Notes: generated by a model not told the origin, from the letters alone. A stretch of 64,000 nucleotides of DNA from Pseudomonas nitroreducens TX1 (GCF_000313755.1 NZ_AMZB01000119.1:19906-83905); one strand, 5' to 3'. Positions 28,051 to 37,252 are shown, counted from the stretch's first letter. Numbers and translations: made by a program.

Positions 28051-28213
28051 TTCTTCTGAAAGTCTGTGCCGGGGTCTCCCTCTCCCCCGCCCTCTCCCTG
28101 AAGGGAGAGGGAGCAGATCGTGCCAGAGGGCGCCATGGTTTCATCCTGCACCGAACGGTCCCCTCTCCCTTCAGGGAGAGGGTTAGGGAGAGGGCATGCG
28201 TTTCAAGAGGAGA
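28051..28213. repeat. composite REP doublet, copy 2
   Basis: Starts TTCTTCTGAAA, carries two inverted CTCTCCCT-GA-AGGGAGAG palindromes (near 28091-28112 and 28160-28183), and ends in a degenerate TTTCAAGAGGAGA. The middle (CACCGAACGGTC) is the reverse complement of the GACCGTTCGG seen in copy 3, so this copy is inverted. Confidence 0.75.
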
Positions 28214-28220
28214 TTGGGAG

Positions 28221-30302
28221 TTAGTGCCGCTCGACGGACCCATTGGGGTTGCCGCCGGCCGCTTCGGCCAGGCGCCGGGCCTGCCTGAGGTAAAGCGTCA
28301 GCTCGCGCGCCGGCAGCGGCTTGCTGTAGAGGTAGCCCTGACCTTCGTGGCAGCCCTGGGCAATGATATAGGCCTCCTGCTCGACCGTCTCCACGCCCTC
28401 GGCGATCACCTGCATCCCCAGGCTCTTGCCGAGCTGGATGATGGCGCGAACGATGGTGGCGTCGTCGTCGTCCAGCAGCAGGTCCTGGACGAAACTCTTG
28501 TCGATCTTGATCTTGTCCAGCGGCAGGCTCTTCAGGTAGCTCAGCGAAGAGTAGCCGGTGCCGAAGTCGTCAATGGCGATCAGCGCGCCTGCGCGACGCA
28601 GGCTGAGCAGGTGCTGGGCGGCGGTGGAGATGTCCTCCATCAGGCCGGTCTCGGTGACTTCCAGTTCCAGCGAGCGCGGCGGCAGGCGGTGCATCTGCAG
28701 GAGGTTGCTGACCACCCGCGGCAGGGCGTTGTGGCGCAGCTGCACGGTGGACAGGTTGACCGCCAGGCGCAGGTCGTCGAAGCCCTGGTCGTGCCATTCG
28801 CGCAATTGGCGGCAGGACTGGTCGAGCACCCATTCGCCGATGCTGAAGATGCTGCCGTTCTGTTCCGCCAGCGGGATGAACAGGTCCGGCGCTACCCAGC
28901 CCTGGGCCGGGTGCTGCCAGCGCAGCAGCGCCTCGACGCCGACCACTCGGTGATCGCGGTAGTCCACTTGCGGTTGATAGACCAGGTGCAGTTCGTTGCG
29001 CGCCAGGGCTTCGCGCAGGTCCTTCTCCAGTTCGCGGCGGCGGCGCATCTCGCTGTCGACGCTGGCGATGTAGAACTGGTAGCGGTTGCGTGAGCGGCTC
29101 TTGGCCAGGGTCATGGTCTGCTCGGCTTTCTGCAGCAATTTTTCGGTGGTCTCGCCGTCCTCGGGGAACAGGGTGATGCCGATGGTGGCGCGCAGGTGCA
29201 CCAGGTGCTGGTCGAGCTCGAAGGGGGCTTCCAGATCATCGAGGATCTGCTGGGCCAGTTCCGCCGCTTCGTAGGGCTGTTCGATATCGGCCTGGACCAG
29301 GGCGAACTGGTCGCCGCCCAGCCGCGCCAGGGCGCCGAGGTGAGCGCTGCGGGTGCGCAGGCGGTCGGCGAGGGCGATCAGCAACTGGTCGCCGAACTGA
29401 TAGCTGTACTGCTCGTTGATGCCCTTGAAGTCATCCAGGCCCAGGCAAAGCACGGCGACGCGGCGCTGCAGGCGCGAGGCGCCCTCGAGAATCTGGTCCA
29501 GACGCTGTTGCAGCAGCTTGCGGTTGGGCAGGCCGGTGAGAAAGTCGTACTGGGAGATGCGCAGCAGGCTGTCTTCGGCTTCCCGGCGCAGGTGACCGTT
29601 GCGCTCGATGGAGGCCAGCAATTGGTTGGCGGTGTTCACCCACAGGCCCAGTTCGTCCTTCTCGTGGCCCTCGGGCATCGGCAGCTTGTGCTGGCTGGGG
29701 CGGTCCGGATTGATCGAGGCAAGGTGCTCGATGATCTTCGACAGGGGCTTGGTCAGCGCCCAGTGGTAGACCATGAACAGCACCAGGCTCAGGGCCATGG
29801 CGCGCAGGATGCCGGAAATGAAGATGATCACCGAGGTGGCGAGGAAGTCGTCGCCGTAGGGCGCGGTGTCGAGGGTGATCTTCAGGTCGCCGTAGTATTC
29901 GTTGGAGCCGCCGCGCCCGGCCAGGCGAATGGCGTAGTTCTGCTCGGCGCCCAGGATCGGGTCGGTCAGCCAGCGGGTGGGGGAATCCAGCAGCGGGCGG
30001 GATTTCTCCGCCAGCATGGGCTCGTCGGGGTGGCCGATGGCGGCATAGCGCACGGCCTCATGCTGGAACAGCCCTTCGAGAACCTGCATCGCCATGTCGC
30101 GGTCGAGGCTGTAGACGGCCTGGGTGGACGGATCGCGGACCATCGCCAGGATGCGCTGCGCGTCGTTGTGCACGGCCTGGCGCGCCTTGTGGGCGTCGTA
30201 GACGATCTGGGCACAGCTGAGGACCACCCCGACCACGAGGGCCGCGAGCAATACCATTCTCAGCAGCTTGAGGGAGAGGCTGTGCCGGGGATCCAGTTTC
30301 AA
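28221..30302 (-). CDS. bifA: cyclic-di-GMP phosphodiesterase BifA
   Basis: 693-aa inner-membrane protein: TM1 about 12-34, a periplasmic sensor part, a second membrane segment near 165-185, a HAMP-like linker, then GGDEF and EAL domains. The GGDEF site is degenerate, GGDQF (329-333), while the EAL domain is intact (EAL 457-459, later DDFGTGYSSLSYLKSLPLD). P. aeruginosa BifA has the same GGDQF and acts as a phosphodiesterase that lowers c-di-GMP, promoting swarming and limiting biofilm. Next to sodB as in PAO1. Confidence 0.93.
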   Translation of the reverse strand: MKLDPRHSLSLKLLRMVLLAALVVGVVLSCAQIVYDAHKARQAVHNDAQRILAMVRDPSTQAVYSLDRDMAMQVLEGLFQHEAVRYAAIGHPDEPMLAEKSRPLLDSPTRWLTDPILGAEQNYAIRLAGRGGSNEYYGDLKITLDTAPYGDDFLATSVIIFISGILRAMALSLVLFMVYHWALTKPLSKIIEHLASINPDRPSQHKLPMPEGHEKDELGLWVNTANQLLASIERNGHLRREAEDSLLRISQYDFLTGLPNRKLLQQRLDQILEGASRLQRRVAVLCLGLDDFKGINEQYSYQFGDQLLIALADRLRTRSAHLGALARLGGDQFALVQADIEQPYEAAELAQQILDDLEAPFELDQHLVHLRATIGITLFPEDGETTEKLLQKAEQTMTLAKSRSRNRYQFYIASVDSEMRRRRELEKDLREALARNELHLVYQPQVDYRDHRVVGVEALLRWQHPAQGWVAPDLFIPLAEQNGSIFSIGEWVLDQSCRQLREWHDQGFDDLRLAVNLSTVQLRHNALPRVVSNLLQMHRLPPRSLELEVTETGLMEDISTAAQHLLSLRRAGALIAIDDFGTGYSSLSYLKSLPLDKIKIDKSFVQDLLLDDDDATIVRAIIQLGKSLGMQVIAEGVETVEQEAYIIAQGCHEGQGYLYSKPLPARELTLYLRQARRLAEAAGGNPNGSVERH

Positions 30303-30450
30303 GGGCGTTCCTTGTTTCTCGCCAGGGCGAACGACTGGGCCTGAGTATTGGCAATTGGCGCAATGACGTCAAAGGGCCATCGTTCTGTTTTGCGACTGTA
30401 CCGGCCTTTCAGGTTAGCTGACACACAGGTGTTACGCGCCCCTGACGAAA

Positions 30451-30473
30451 AAACCCGGCGCAGGGCCGGGTTT
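30451..30473 (-). terminator. terminator of sodB
   Basis: AAACCCGGC / GCCGGGTTT, 9-bp stem with 5-nt loop; on the minus strand a run of six T residues follows. Starts 22 nt after the sodB stop. Confidence 0.9.
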
Positions 30474-30495
30474 CTTCGCATCAAGCGGGGTGCGA

Positions 30496-31077
30496 TCAGG
30501 CAGCGAACTGCTCGGCCACGAAGTCCCAGTTGACCAGGTTCCAGAACGCCTCGACGTACTTCGGACGCAGGTTGCGGTAGTCGATGTAATAGGCGTGTTC
30601 CCAGACGTCGCAGGTCAGCAGCGGGGTGTCGCCGCTGGTCAGCGGGCAGCCGGCGCCGATGGTGCTGGCCAGGGCCAGGGAGCCGTCGGCTTTCTTCACC
30701 AGCCAGCCCCAGCCGGAGCCGAAGGTGCCGATGGAGGTCTTGCTGAACTCTTCCTTGAACTTGTCGAAGGAACCGAAGGCGGCGTTGATGGCGTCAGCCA
30801 GGGCGCCGGTGGGCTGGCCACCGCCGTTGGGGCTCAGGCAGTTCCAGTAGAAGGTGTGGTTCCACACCTGGGCGGCGTTGTTGAAGATGCCGCCGGAAGA
30901 AGTCTTGACGATCTCTTCCAGGCTCTTGCCTTCGAACTCGGTGCCCGGAACCAGGTTGTTCAGGTTCACGACGTAGGTGTTGTGGTGCTTGTCGTGGTGG
31001 TATTCCAGGGTTTCCGCGGAAATGTGCGGCTCAAGGGCGTTCTTCGCGTAAGGCAGCGGCGGCAATTCGAAAGCCAT
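30496..31077 (-). CDS. sodB: iron superoxide dismutase
   Basis: Cytoplasmic Fe-SOD converting superoxide to O2 and H2O2. It is 193 aa with metal ligands His27, His74, Asp157 and His161, seen in [18 protein letters not shown] and [11 protein letters not shown]. The residues [13 protein letters not shown] and the active-site Gln69-type position favour iron over manganese. Monocistronic with its own terminator. In P. aeruginosa it is kept high under iron sufficiency through small RNAs; no such target is claimed here. Confidence 0.97.
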   Translation of the reverse strand: MAFELPPLPYAKNALEPHISAETLEYHHDKHHNTYVVNLNNLVPGTEFEGKSLEEIVKTSSGGIFNNAAQVWNHTFYWNCLSPNGGGQPTGALADAINAAFGSFDKFKEEFSKTSIGTFGSGWGWLVKKADGSLALASTIGAGCPLTSGDTPLLTCDVWEHAYYIDYRNLRPKYVEAFWNLVNWDFVAEQFAA

Positions 31078-31399
31078 GGTCTCTCTCCTATCTCACTCAG
31101 TCTGGGCTAGCGCGACGAGCGCGCGACCGGTACACGGGGCCGGTTCGATGTTTGTCGCGGCATCCGGGCGTAGCTGCAATTCGCCCCTCAGGGGGCCGGC
31201 AGCGCGCCAGTTGCGTCCGGCAGGCTCAGAGCCCGCCGGCGCCACGAAGGTCCGATCATAGCACCCGACCTGTGGCATATCCACGCAGCAACTGTAGGGG
31301 CAAAGGCCCTGCGCAGCGGTCTGCGTCGGAGCGCGGCATTCACTATGCACAGACCCGGATGACGGATCGTCGTTCGCATTGCTTCGCCGGCTGCCGTTC
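31078..31399. other. 322-nt gap between argO and sodB
   Basis: Contains the sodB upstream region and, at 31383-31411, an 11-bp hairpin (TTCGCCGGCTG / CAGCCGGCGAA) overlapping the argO stop, without a T run. No small gene is supported. Confidence 0.55.
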
Positions 31400-32002
31400 T
31401 CAGCCGGCGAAGACCAGTTGCGCCGCCATGCCCAGCATCATCACCGCGACCATCAGGTCCACCAGGCGCCAGGTCGCCGGCCGCGCAAGCCACGGCGCCA
31501 GCCAGGCGGCGCCCAGGGCGAGGGTGAAGAACCACAGCAGCGAGGCGCTGGCCGCGCCCATGGCGTAGGCGCCGGGCGCCGCCTGCTGGGCGCCGAGGGA
31601 ACCGATCAGCAGCACGGTGTCGAGGTACACGTGGGGGTTGAGCAGGGTCACCGCCAGGGCGGCCAGCAGCACGGTGCGGCGCGAGCGCGGGCCGGTCTGC
31701 GTGGCGTCGGCCATGGCCTCGGGGGCGATCGCCCGGCGCAGCGCCTTCACGCCATACCAGCTCAGAAAGGCGACCCCACCCCAGCGGGCGATGGCCAGCA
31801 GCGTCGGGTTCTCGGCGAGGATCTTGGCCAGGCCGAAGACTCCGGCGCTGACGAGGATGGCGTCACACAGCACGCACAGTGCGGCGACCGACAGGTGATG
31901 CTCGCGGCGCAGACTCTGGGCGAGGACGAAGGCGTTCTGTGCGCCGATGGCGATGATCAGGCCGGCAGCGACCAGCACGCCGTTAAGGTAGCTCTGCCAC
32001 AT
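31400..32002 (-). CDS. argO: LysE/ArgO-family amino-acid exporter
   Basis: 200-aa inner-membrane protein with six predicted helices and the family opening GLIIAIGAQNAFVLAQSLRREH. Exports arginine or lysine, relieving excess basic amino acids. It is divergent from the argP-type LysR gene 136 nt away, the classical ArgP-argO arrangement. The ATG at 32002 (MWQSYLNG) is chosen; the longer frame to 32140 would run through the shared promoter region and carries no membrane features. Confidence 0.88.
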   Translation of the reverse strand: MWQSYLNGVLVAAGLIIAIGAQNAFVLAQSLRREHHLSVAALCVLCDAILVSAGVFGLAKILAENPTLLAIARWGGVAFLSWYGVKALRRAIAPEAMADATQTGPRSRRTVLLAALAVTLLNPHVYLDTVLLIGSLGAQQAAPGAYAMGAASASLLWFFTLALGAAWLAPWLARPATWRLVDLMVAVMMLGMAAQLVFAG

Positions 32003-32138
32003 GAGGGTCTCCAGGCGGCGAAAGCGAAGGAGCCGGCGCGCCGATTGCGGTTGTCGGGAGGGGAATGCTGGCGATTGTCCGGCTTTGGCCTGTATAAGAA
32101 AAACCAATACTGCTGATATCTCATTAGGGAAATTCATC

Positions 32139-33038
32139 ATGTTCGATTACAAGCTGCTCGCCGCCCTGGCCGCCGTGGTGGAGCAGGGCGGTTTCGAGCG
32201 TGGCGCCCAGGTGCTGGGGCTGTCGCAGTCGGCGATTTCCCAGCGCATCAAGCTGCTTGAGGCTCGGGTCGGCCAGCCGGTGCTGGTGCGCGCGGCGCGG
32301 CCGCAGCCGACCGATCTGGGCCAGCGCCTGCTCAACCATGTGCAACAGGTGCGCCTGCTGGAGGGCGATCTGCAGCAGTGGGTTCCTGCGCTGGATGACG
32401 GTGCGGCGCCGGAGCGCCTGCGTCTGGCGTTGAACGCCGACAGCCTGGCGACTTGGTGGGCGCAGGCGGTCGGCGACTTCTGCGGCGAGCGCCATGTGCT
32501 GCTGGACCTCGTGGTCGAGGACCAGGAGGTTGGCCTCAAGCGTATGCGCGCCGGCGAGGTGGCCGGGTGCGTCTGCGCCAGTGCGCGCCCGGTGGCCGGT
32601 GGCCGCTGCGAGCCGCTGGGCGCCATGCGTTATCGCGGGCTGGCCAGCCCGGAATTTATCGCCCGGCATTTCCCCAGGGGCGTGACGCCGACTGGGCTGG
32701 TGCGCGCCCCGGCCATCGTCTACGGCCCGGATGATCAACTACAGCACCGCTACCTGAAGGACCTCGGCGTCGACGGCCACTTCAGCTATCACCTGTGCCC
32801 GTCTTCCGAAGGCTTCGTGCGCATGACCAGCGGCGGCCTCGGCTGGGGCCTGGTGCCCGAGCAGCAGGTCAGCGGCGAGCTGGAGCGCGGTGAGCTGGTG
32901 GACATGCTGCCGGGGCGGGTGATCGACGTGCCTCTTTACTGGCACCACTGGCGCAACGGCGGCGAGTTGCTCGCCGCGCTGACCCGGCACCTCCTGGCGA
33001 AGGCGCCGGGTCTGCTGGTGCCGATCAGCCGCGAATGA
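32139..33038 (+). CDS. argP: LysR-family regulator ArgP/IciA
   Basis: 299-aa LysR-type regulator: winged helix at about 1-60 (LLAALAAVVEQGGFERGAQVLGLSQ then AISQRIKLLEARVG) and a periplasmic-binding-protein-like effector domain that by family senses arginine/lysine. Divergent from argO, which ArgP activates in E. coli. Start at 32139 gives the canonical MFDYKLLAAL N-terminus. Its last 14 nt overlap the end of the converging reductase gene. Confidence 0.92.
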   Translation: MFDYKLLAALAAVVEQGGFERGAQVLGLSQSAISQRIKLLEARVGQPVLVRAARPQPTDLGQRLLNHVQQVRLLEGDLQQWVPALDDGAAPERLRLALNADSLATWWAQAVGDFCGERHVLLDLVVEDQEVGLKRMRAGEVAGCVCASARPVAGGRCEPLGAMRYRGLASPEFIARHFPRGVTPTGLVRAPAIVYGPDDQLQHRYLKDLGVDGHFSYHLCPSSEGFVRMTSGGLGWGLVPEQQVSGELERGELVDMLPGRVIDVPLYWHHWRNGGELLAALTRHLLAKAPGLLVPISRE

Positions 33039-34086
33039 CGATGCTGCCGCTGCCGGGCAACTGCTCGATGCAGCGTGCGCCGAAGAGTTTCGACGGGGTG
33101 AAGTAACCGACGGTGTTCGGGTTGGCCAGCAGGTGGCGCACGGCGAACAGCACGCCATGGAGGGTCACGTCGTAGCCGTTGGCGGTTTCCAGCCGCGCGG
33201 TGCGGCGCTCGCCGCGGGCGTTGCGTACTTCGCCCCAGACCCAGGTGCGCAGTTTGCTGCGGGCCAATTCGTCGGGGCCGTGGACGCGCTTGTCCACCTG
33301 CTCCTTGAGCCAGTCCTGCACGCGGTCGCGGCCCAGCAGCGGGCGCAGGCTGTCCATCACCCGCATGCCGATGGCAGCGACCGGCGGCACCGGCAGGTAG
33401 ACCTCGATATCGGCGATGCCGGTGGAGTAATAGGCCGTCGCCACGTCGCCCCAGGGGATGGTCACCGCGTGCTTGAGGCCGCGGCCGAAGTCGATATCGC
33501 GCCGCTTATAGCCCAGCGGCACGTCGCGCAGGCGCCCGGCTTCGCGCACCTTGCCGCCCAGCTTGAGACCTTCCACTGTGGTCTTGGCGGTGCCCGGCGA
33601 CAGGCCGCTGCCGCTGTCGAAGCCCAGCGCCAGATGCGTGGCATCCGGCATTGCCTCCTTCAGGCAGGCGGCGATGCAGTCAGTGGGGATCACGTCGAAG
33701 CCGACGCCGGGGCAGATCACTACGCCTGCCGTGCGCGCTACTTCGTCGAGGCTGTGCGCGTATTCGAAGACGGAAATCTCCCCGGTGATATCCACGTAAT
33801 GCGCGCCGCTGGCGATGCACGCCTCGATCATTGGCGCGGCGGTGGCGGAGAAGGGCCCGGCGCAGTTGGCGACCACACCGACATCCTCCAGCGCAGCCAG
33901 GGCGGCGGCGCTGTCGTTCAGGTCGAAGACCCGGCATTCCAGCCCCAGCGTGCTGCCCAGCGCATGCAGGCTGGCCGGGTTGCGACCGCCGAGAATCGGC
34001 TTCAGGCCCTCGCGCTGCGCCTGCTCGGCCACCAATCGGCCGGTGTAGCCGTTGGCGCCGTAGATCATCCAGTGCGTCTTGCTCAT
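33025..34086 (-). CDS. saccharopine-dehydrogenase-like / trans-acting enoyl reductase family protein
   Basis: 353 aa with an N-terminal Rossmann domain (MIYGANGYTGRLVAEQAQ, about 7-24) and the family segment VVANCAGPFSATAAPMIEACIASGAHYVDITGE. Homologues include membrane-associated saccharopine dehydrogenase-like oxidoreductases and mycobacterial trans-acting enoyl reductases; the true substrate is unknown. The start at 34086 is chosen because the Rossmann motif follows directly. Convergent with argP (14-nt overlap) and divergent from the epimerase gene. Confidence 0.8.
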   Translation of the reverse strand: MSKTHWMIYGANGYTGRLVAEQAQREGLKPILGGRNPASLHALGSTLGLECRVFDLNDSAAALAALEDVGVVANCAGPFSATAAPMIEACIASGAHYVDITGEISVFEYAHSLDEVARTAGVVICPGVGFDVIPTDCIAACLKEAMPDATHLALGFDSGSGLSPGTAKTTVEGLKLGGKVREAGRLRDVPLGYKRRDIDFGRGLKHAVTIPWGDVATAYYSTGIADIEVYLPVPPVAAIGMRVMDSLRPLLGRDRVQDWLKEQVDKRVHGPDELARSKLRTWVWGEVRNARGERRTARLETANGYDVTLHGVLFAVRHLLANPNTVGYFTPSKLFGARCIEQLPGSGSIVIRG

Positions 34087-34280
34087 GATGCAGCCTCGAG
34101 AGAAAGCGAAGAGTGCATCAAGGGTAGTCGCAACCGCCCCGGGCATGTCGCCGATCGCAAGTCGTGCAACCCTGGCGCGGCGGCGCGGTCTGCAAGGATT
34201 CGTTTCTGGCGTACAAGGCCAGGGTGGTGCGGTGCGGTGCCTGCTAGAGTCGCCGCATTACAAGAACAGGAGTGGCGTGC

Positions 34281-35270
34281 ATGAAGATTCTGGTCACCGG
34301 AGCCAGCGGGTTCATTGGCGGGCGTTTCGCCCGTTTTGCCCTGGAGCAGGGGCTGGCGGTACGGGTGAACGGACGGCGCGAAGAATCGTTGCAGCCGCTG
34401 GTGGCGCGCGGTGCCGAGTTCATGGCTGGCGACCTGTCGGACCCGGCGCTGGTGCGTGCGCTGTGCCGCGATGTCGACGCCGTGGTGCATTGCGCCGGCG
34501 CGGTGGGTGTATGGGGCAGCCACGATTACTTCCACCAGGCCAACGTGGTGATGACCGAGTCCATCGTCGAGGCGTGCCTGAAGCAGAAGGTGCGCCGCCT
34601 GGTACACCTGTCGTCGCCGTCGATCTACTTCGATGGCCAGTCCCATGTCGGTATCACCGAGCAGCAGGTGCCCAAGCGCTTCGCCAACCACTATGGCTCG
34701 ACCAAGTACCAGTCCGAACTGGTCGCCCTCGGTGCCCAGGAGTTCGGTCTGGAAGTGCTGGCGCTGCGTCCGCGCTTCGTCACCGGCGCCGGCGACACCA
34801 GCATCTTCCCGCGGATGATCGCCGCGCACCGCAAGGGCCGCCTGCGAATCATCGGTCAGGGCCTGAACAAGGTGGATTTCACCAGTATCCAGAACCTCAA
34901 CGACGCGCTGTTCGCCAGCCTGATGGGGGGGGACGAGGCGCTCGGCCAGGCCTACAACATCAGCAATGGCCAGCCGCTGCCACTGTGGGACGTGGTCAAC
35001 TATGTGCTGCGCCGACTGGACATGCAGCCGGTGGAGCGGCACATGTCCTACGCCCTCGCCTATAACCTGGCGCTGCTCAACGAGAGCGTGTGCAAGCTCC
35101 TGCCGGGCCGCCCGGAGCCGACCCTGCATCGCCTGGGCATGGCGGTCATGGCCAAGGACTTCTCCCTGGACATCTCCCGCGCCCGCCAGTACCTCGACTA
35201 CGACCCGCAGAACAGCCTGTGGGATGCGCTGGACGAGTTCTGCGACTGGTGGCGGTTGCGCGAAGCCTGA
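34281..35270 (+). CDS. NAD(P)-dependent epimerase / 3-beta-HSD-like protein
   Basis: 329-aa extended short-chain dehydrogenase. It has GASGFIGGRFA (NAD motif, about 7-17) and the catalytic YxxxK in NHYGSTKYQSE; VRRLVHLSSPSIY is the central strand and serine. The C-terminal part is of the 3-beta-hydroxysteroid dehydrogenase/isomerase type, as in PAO1 homologues near feo. Substrate not known. CAGGAG at 34267-34272 supports the start. An 8-bp tandem repeat begins 10 nt after its stop. Confidence 0.85.
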   Translation: MKILVTGASGFIGGRFARFALEQGLAVRVNGRREESLQPLVARGAEFMAGDLSDPALVRALCRDVDAVVHCAGAVGVWGSHDYFHQANVVMTESIVEACLKQKVRRLVHLSSPSIYFDGQSHVGITEQQVPKRFANHYGSTKYQSELVALGAQEFGLEVLALRPRFVTGAGDTSIFPRMIAAHRKGRLRIIGQGLNKVDFTSIQNLNDALFASLMGGDEALGQAYNISNGQPLPLWDVVNYVLRRLDMQPVERHMSYALAYNLALLNESVCKLLPGRPEPTLHRLGMAVMAKDFSLDISRARQYLDYDPQNSLWDALDEFCDWWRLREA

Positions 35271-35280
35271 CTCAGGCTCG

Positions 35281-35336
35281 CTGAACCGCTGAACCGCTGA
35301 ACCGCTGAACCGCTGAACCGCTGAACCGCTGAACCG
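35281..35336 (+). repeat. tandem repeat, seven copies of CTGAACCG
   Basis: Seven exact head-to-tail copies of the 8-mer CTGAACCG directly after the epimerase gene, joined to a REP element whose GTAGGAGCGG starts at 35336. It looks like a slippage-prone minisatellite. Confidence 0.95.
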
Positions 35337-35428
35337 TAGGAGCGGATCTTATCCGCGAACCGGCCGTCAGGCCGGTGGTGCAGGATGGCACCGCTACCGC
35401 GGTGATCGCGGAGAAGCTCCGCTCCTAC
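35336..35428. repeat. REP pair of the GTAGGAGCGG family
   Basis: GTAGGAGCGGATCTTATCCG at the left and AGCTCCGCTCCTAC at the right pair across ~90 nt; the inside holds CCGGCCGTCAGGCCGG, a second hairpin. Confidence 0.8.
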
Positions 35429-35443
35429 GGAAGCATCGCGGCC

Positions 35444-35737
35444 TCAGCGCGCAGGGCGCGCACCGCCACGCAACGGCCCTGAATACTGTTGCTCGCCAGC
35501 GCCCTGCATCGGCAGGAAGCTCGGCTCCTGCACCATGCGGGGCAGCTTCACACCGCTCAGCTCGCCGAGGCGTTCGCCCAGCTGGCGCGTTTCTTCGCAT
35601 GCTGAGTCGGTGCAGGCGCGCAGCATTCGCTCGATGGCGTCGCTCTGCTGGTAATGGATTTCCAGTGCCTGTTCTTCACGCAGGCGGCGACGCAGTTCAC
35701 GCATGCAATCCAGGATGGCCTTGTTGAGTTCGATCAC
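35444..35737 (-). CDS. small alpha-helical protein of unknown function
   Basis: 97 aa from a GTG start at 35737, which is preferred because GGGGGAGGAAG stands just upstream on the minus strand; the longer frame to 35977 would start in the promoter region of the divergent gene. The sequence is helical and charged (MRELRRRLREEQALEIH, RQLGERLGELSGVKLP) with two cysteines in ACTDSACEE, and a disordered C-terminus rich in Gly and Arg. No family is recognised. It is divergent from the coiled-coil membrane protein. Confidence 0.65.
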   Translation of the reverse strand: MIELNKAILDCMRELRRRLREEQALEIHYQQSDAIERMLRACTDSACEETRQLGERLGELSGVKLPRMVQEPSFLPMQGAGEQQYSGPLRGGARPAR

Positions 35738-35988
35738 CCGACTTCCTCCCCCGCGAAGGGCGCCAGAGCGGCGCCAAGTGCCAGGAGCGGGAGCAAGGGG
35801 CGTGCCACGATGTCGCAAAGCCACTATTGGCGGGTCGCCTGGGGAACTGCGACCTCCGTCACGGGTCTTCTGTGCGCCGACGAGGTGCGTGACGCCCTGT
35901 GATGGCACGCTGCCCTGAAGCGTCACGCGAACGGATATACTGCGCCTTGCGCAGGCAACACGCCGCTTTATCCCCACAGGTTCATTCC

Positions 35989-36828
35989 ATGCGTAACGAC
36001 ACGTTCGACGAATTCGATGATGTGCCCCACCTGTCCACCGACGCCGCCGACCGCGACGAGTTCGGACATCACCCGCGCCGCGTGGTCGAACCCAGCGGGC
36101 GCCCCGTGCGCCAGCCGGTGAAGCGTGGCGGCGGGACCGGAGCGCTGTGGGCGCTGGTCGCGGCCATGGCCATCGCGCTGGCGGGTGTCGGCTGGTGGAG
36201 CCACCAGCAATTGATGCTAATGGAACAGCAACTGATCGCCACCCAGGAAAGCTTCGCCAAGATCAGCGAGGAAGCCGCCGGTCGCCTGGATGACATCCGC
36301 GGCAAGTTCGTCGCCAATGAATCCAACGTCATGTCCGACCGTGAGGCGCTCAAGCTGCAGGTCAAGCAGCTGCAGGCGCGTCTCGCCGAGCAGGCCAAGA
36401 TGCAGCAGGCCTCGCTGTCGGAGTTCGATGGCGCCCAGGGCAAGCGCCTGGCGCAGGTCAGCGCCGATCTCAAGGCCCAGCAGGAAAGCGCCGCGCTGCT
36501 GATGTCGCAGCTCGACGTCAAGCTCAAGTCCATCACCGACGAGCAGGCCAAGTTCAAGAACGTGCAGGCTGATCTGGCCGCCGCCAACCAGCAGATCCAG
36601 GCGCTGAACACCGAGATCGCCAACCTGAAGAAGCAGGGCAACCAGAGTCAGGCGATCAAGAGCATGCAGGATGACCTGATGCTGCTGCGGGCCGAGGTCG
36701 ACGGCCGCCAGGGCCAGGCCAGCAACGATACCAAGGAGTTCGACGTGTTTCGCATCCAGGTGATGCGCAACATCAATACCCTGCAGCAGCAGGTACAGAA
36801 CCTCCAGCAGCAACTCAGCGCCCGCTGA
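35989..36828 (+). CDS. bitopic coiled-coil membrane protein
   Basis: 279 aa. An acidic then basic cytoplasmic N-terminus (1-50), one membrane segment about 53-72 (ALWALVAAMAIALAGVGWW), then a long periplasmic coiled coil to the end (VKQLQARLAEQAKMQQ, LQQQVQNLQQQLSAR). No enzyme domain. Such proteins are often annotated as hypothetical or ATPase-like in Pseudomonas; function unknown. It precedes feoA in PAO1 as well. The ATG at 35989 is chosen since the upstream extension is in the promoter region. A terminator follows. Confidence 0.75.
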   Translation: MRNDTFDEFDDVPHLSTDAADRDEFGHHPRRVVEPSGRPVRQPVKRGGGTGALWALVAAMAIALAGVGWWSHQQLMLMEQQLIATQESFAKISEEAAGRLDDIRGKFVANESNVMSDREALKLQVKQLQARLAEQAKMQQASLSEFDGAQGKRLAQVSADLKAQQESAALLMSQLDVKLKSITDEQAKFKNVQADLAAANQQIQALNTEIANLKKQGNQSQAIKSMQDDLMLLRAEVDGRQGQASNDTKEFDVFRIQVMRNINTLQQQVQNLQQQLSAR

Positions 36829-36841
36829 CCCGCCACACCTG

Positions 36842-36876
36842 AAAAGCCCTCGCACCGAAAGGTCCGGGGGCTTTTT
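36842..36876 (+). terminator. terminator after coiled-coil gene
   Basis: AAAAGCCCTCG pairs with CGGGGGCTTTT (one T-G pair) and is followed by T residues, 13 nt after the stop. Confidence 0.85.
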
Positions 36877-36913
36877 GTTGGCCATCCCTCTTTTGGGGTA
36901 GTGATGGCAATTC

Positions 36914-36927
36914 TTGTCTTGAATCAG
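36914..36927 (+). promoter_or_regulatory. weak candidate ANR/FNR site upstream of feoA
   Basis: TTGTC-TTGA-ATCAG matches TTGAT-N4-ATCAA at 7 of 10 fixed positions, about 92 nt before the feoA ATG. Feo is often induced without oxygen, which fits, but the match is weak. Confidence 0.3.
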
Positions 36928-36960
36928 TTTCAGGACCGGCTTCGAGGCGAATAATCGCAA

Positions 36961-36979
36961 ACAAATGAGAGTTATTCCG
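36961..36979 (+). promoter_or_regulatory. candidate Fur box upstream of feoA
   Basis: ACAAATGAGAGTTATTCCG matches the 19-bp Fur consensus at 11 positions with an intact AATGAGA core, 40 nt before the feoA start. Confidence 0.45.
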
Positions 36980-37018
36980 ATTCTCTCTTTGTTCGCTCAT
37001 TCCTCCGGAGGCTACCCC

Positions 37019-37246
37019 ATGCACGATCTTCAAGCGCACCGCCGGTACCGCATCGCGGCCTACCGGCCCGGGATCGGTGCTGCCTTCCGCCAGCGGCTGT
37101 TTTCCATGGGGCTGTTACCTGGCGCCGAATTGAGGGTGCGCCGCGTGGCGCCGCTGGGCGACCCGGTGCAGGTCGATACCCGCCAGTGCAGCCTGGTGCT
37201 GCGCCGCCGCGACCTGGCTTTCCTCCAGCTCGAAGCGCAGGACTGA
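37019..37246 (+). CDS. feoA: ferrous iron transport protein A
   Basis: 75-aa cytoplasmic SH3-like protein needed with FeoB for Fe2+ uptake. Motifs RQRLFSMGLLPGAELRVRRVAPLGDPV are the family hallmark. ATG at 37019 with CGGAGG at 37006-37011. It lies 6 nt before feoB; the three feo genes are one operon with Fur- and ANR-like sites upstream. Confidence 0.93.
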   Translation: MHDLQAHRRYRIAAYRPGIGAAFRQRLFSMGLLPGAELRVRRVAPLGDPVQVDTRQCSLVLRRRDLAFLQLEAQD

Positions 37247-37252
37247 TCCCTC

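Larger units (their letters stand above)
27882..28220. other. intergenic gap between bifA and icmP
   Basis: Holds the icmP promoter region with the Fur-like box (27943-27961) and a composite REP doublet (28051-28213). No gene supported. Confidence 0.7.

Noticed and set aside
31383..31411. Terminator at the end of argO
   Set aside because: The stem is strong but overlaps the stop codon and no T run follows on the minus strand; kept only as a note in the intergenic entry.
35281..35336. Possible CRISPR array
   Set aside because: Units are 8 bp, directly adjacent with no spacers; a simple tandem repeat.
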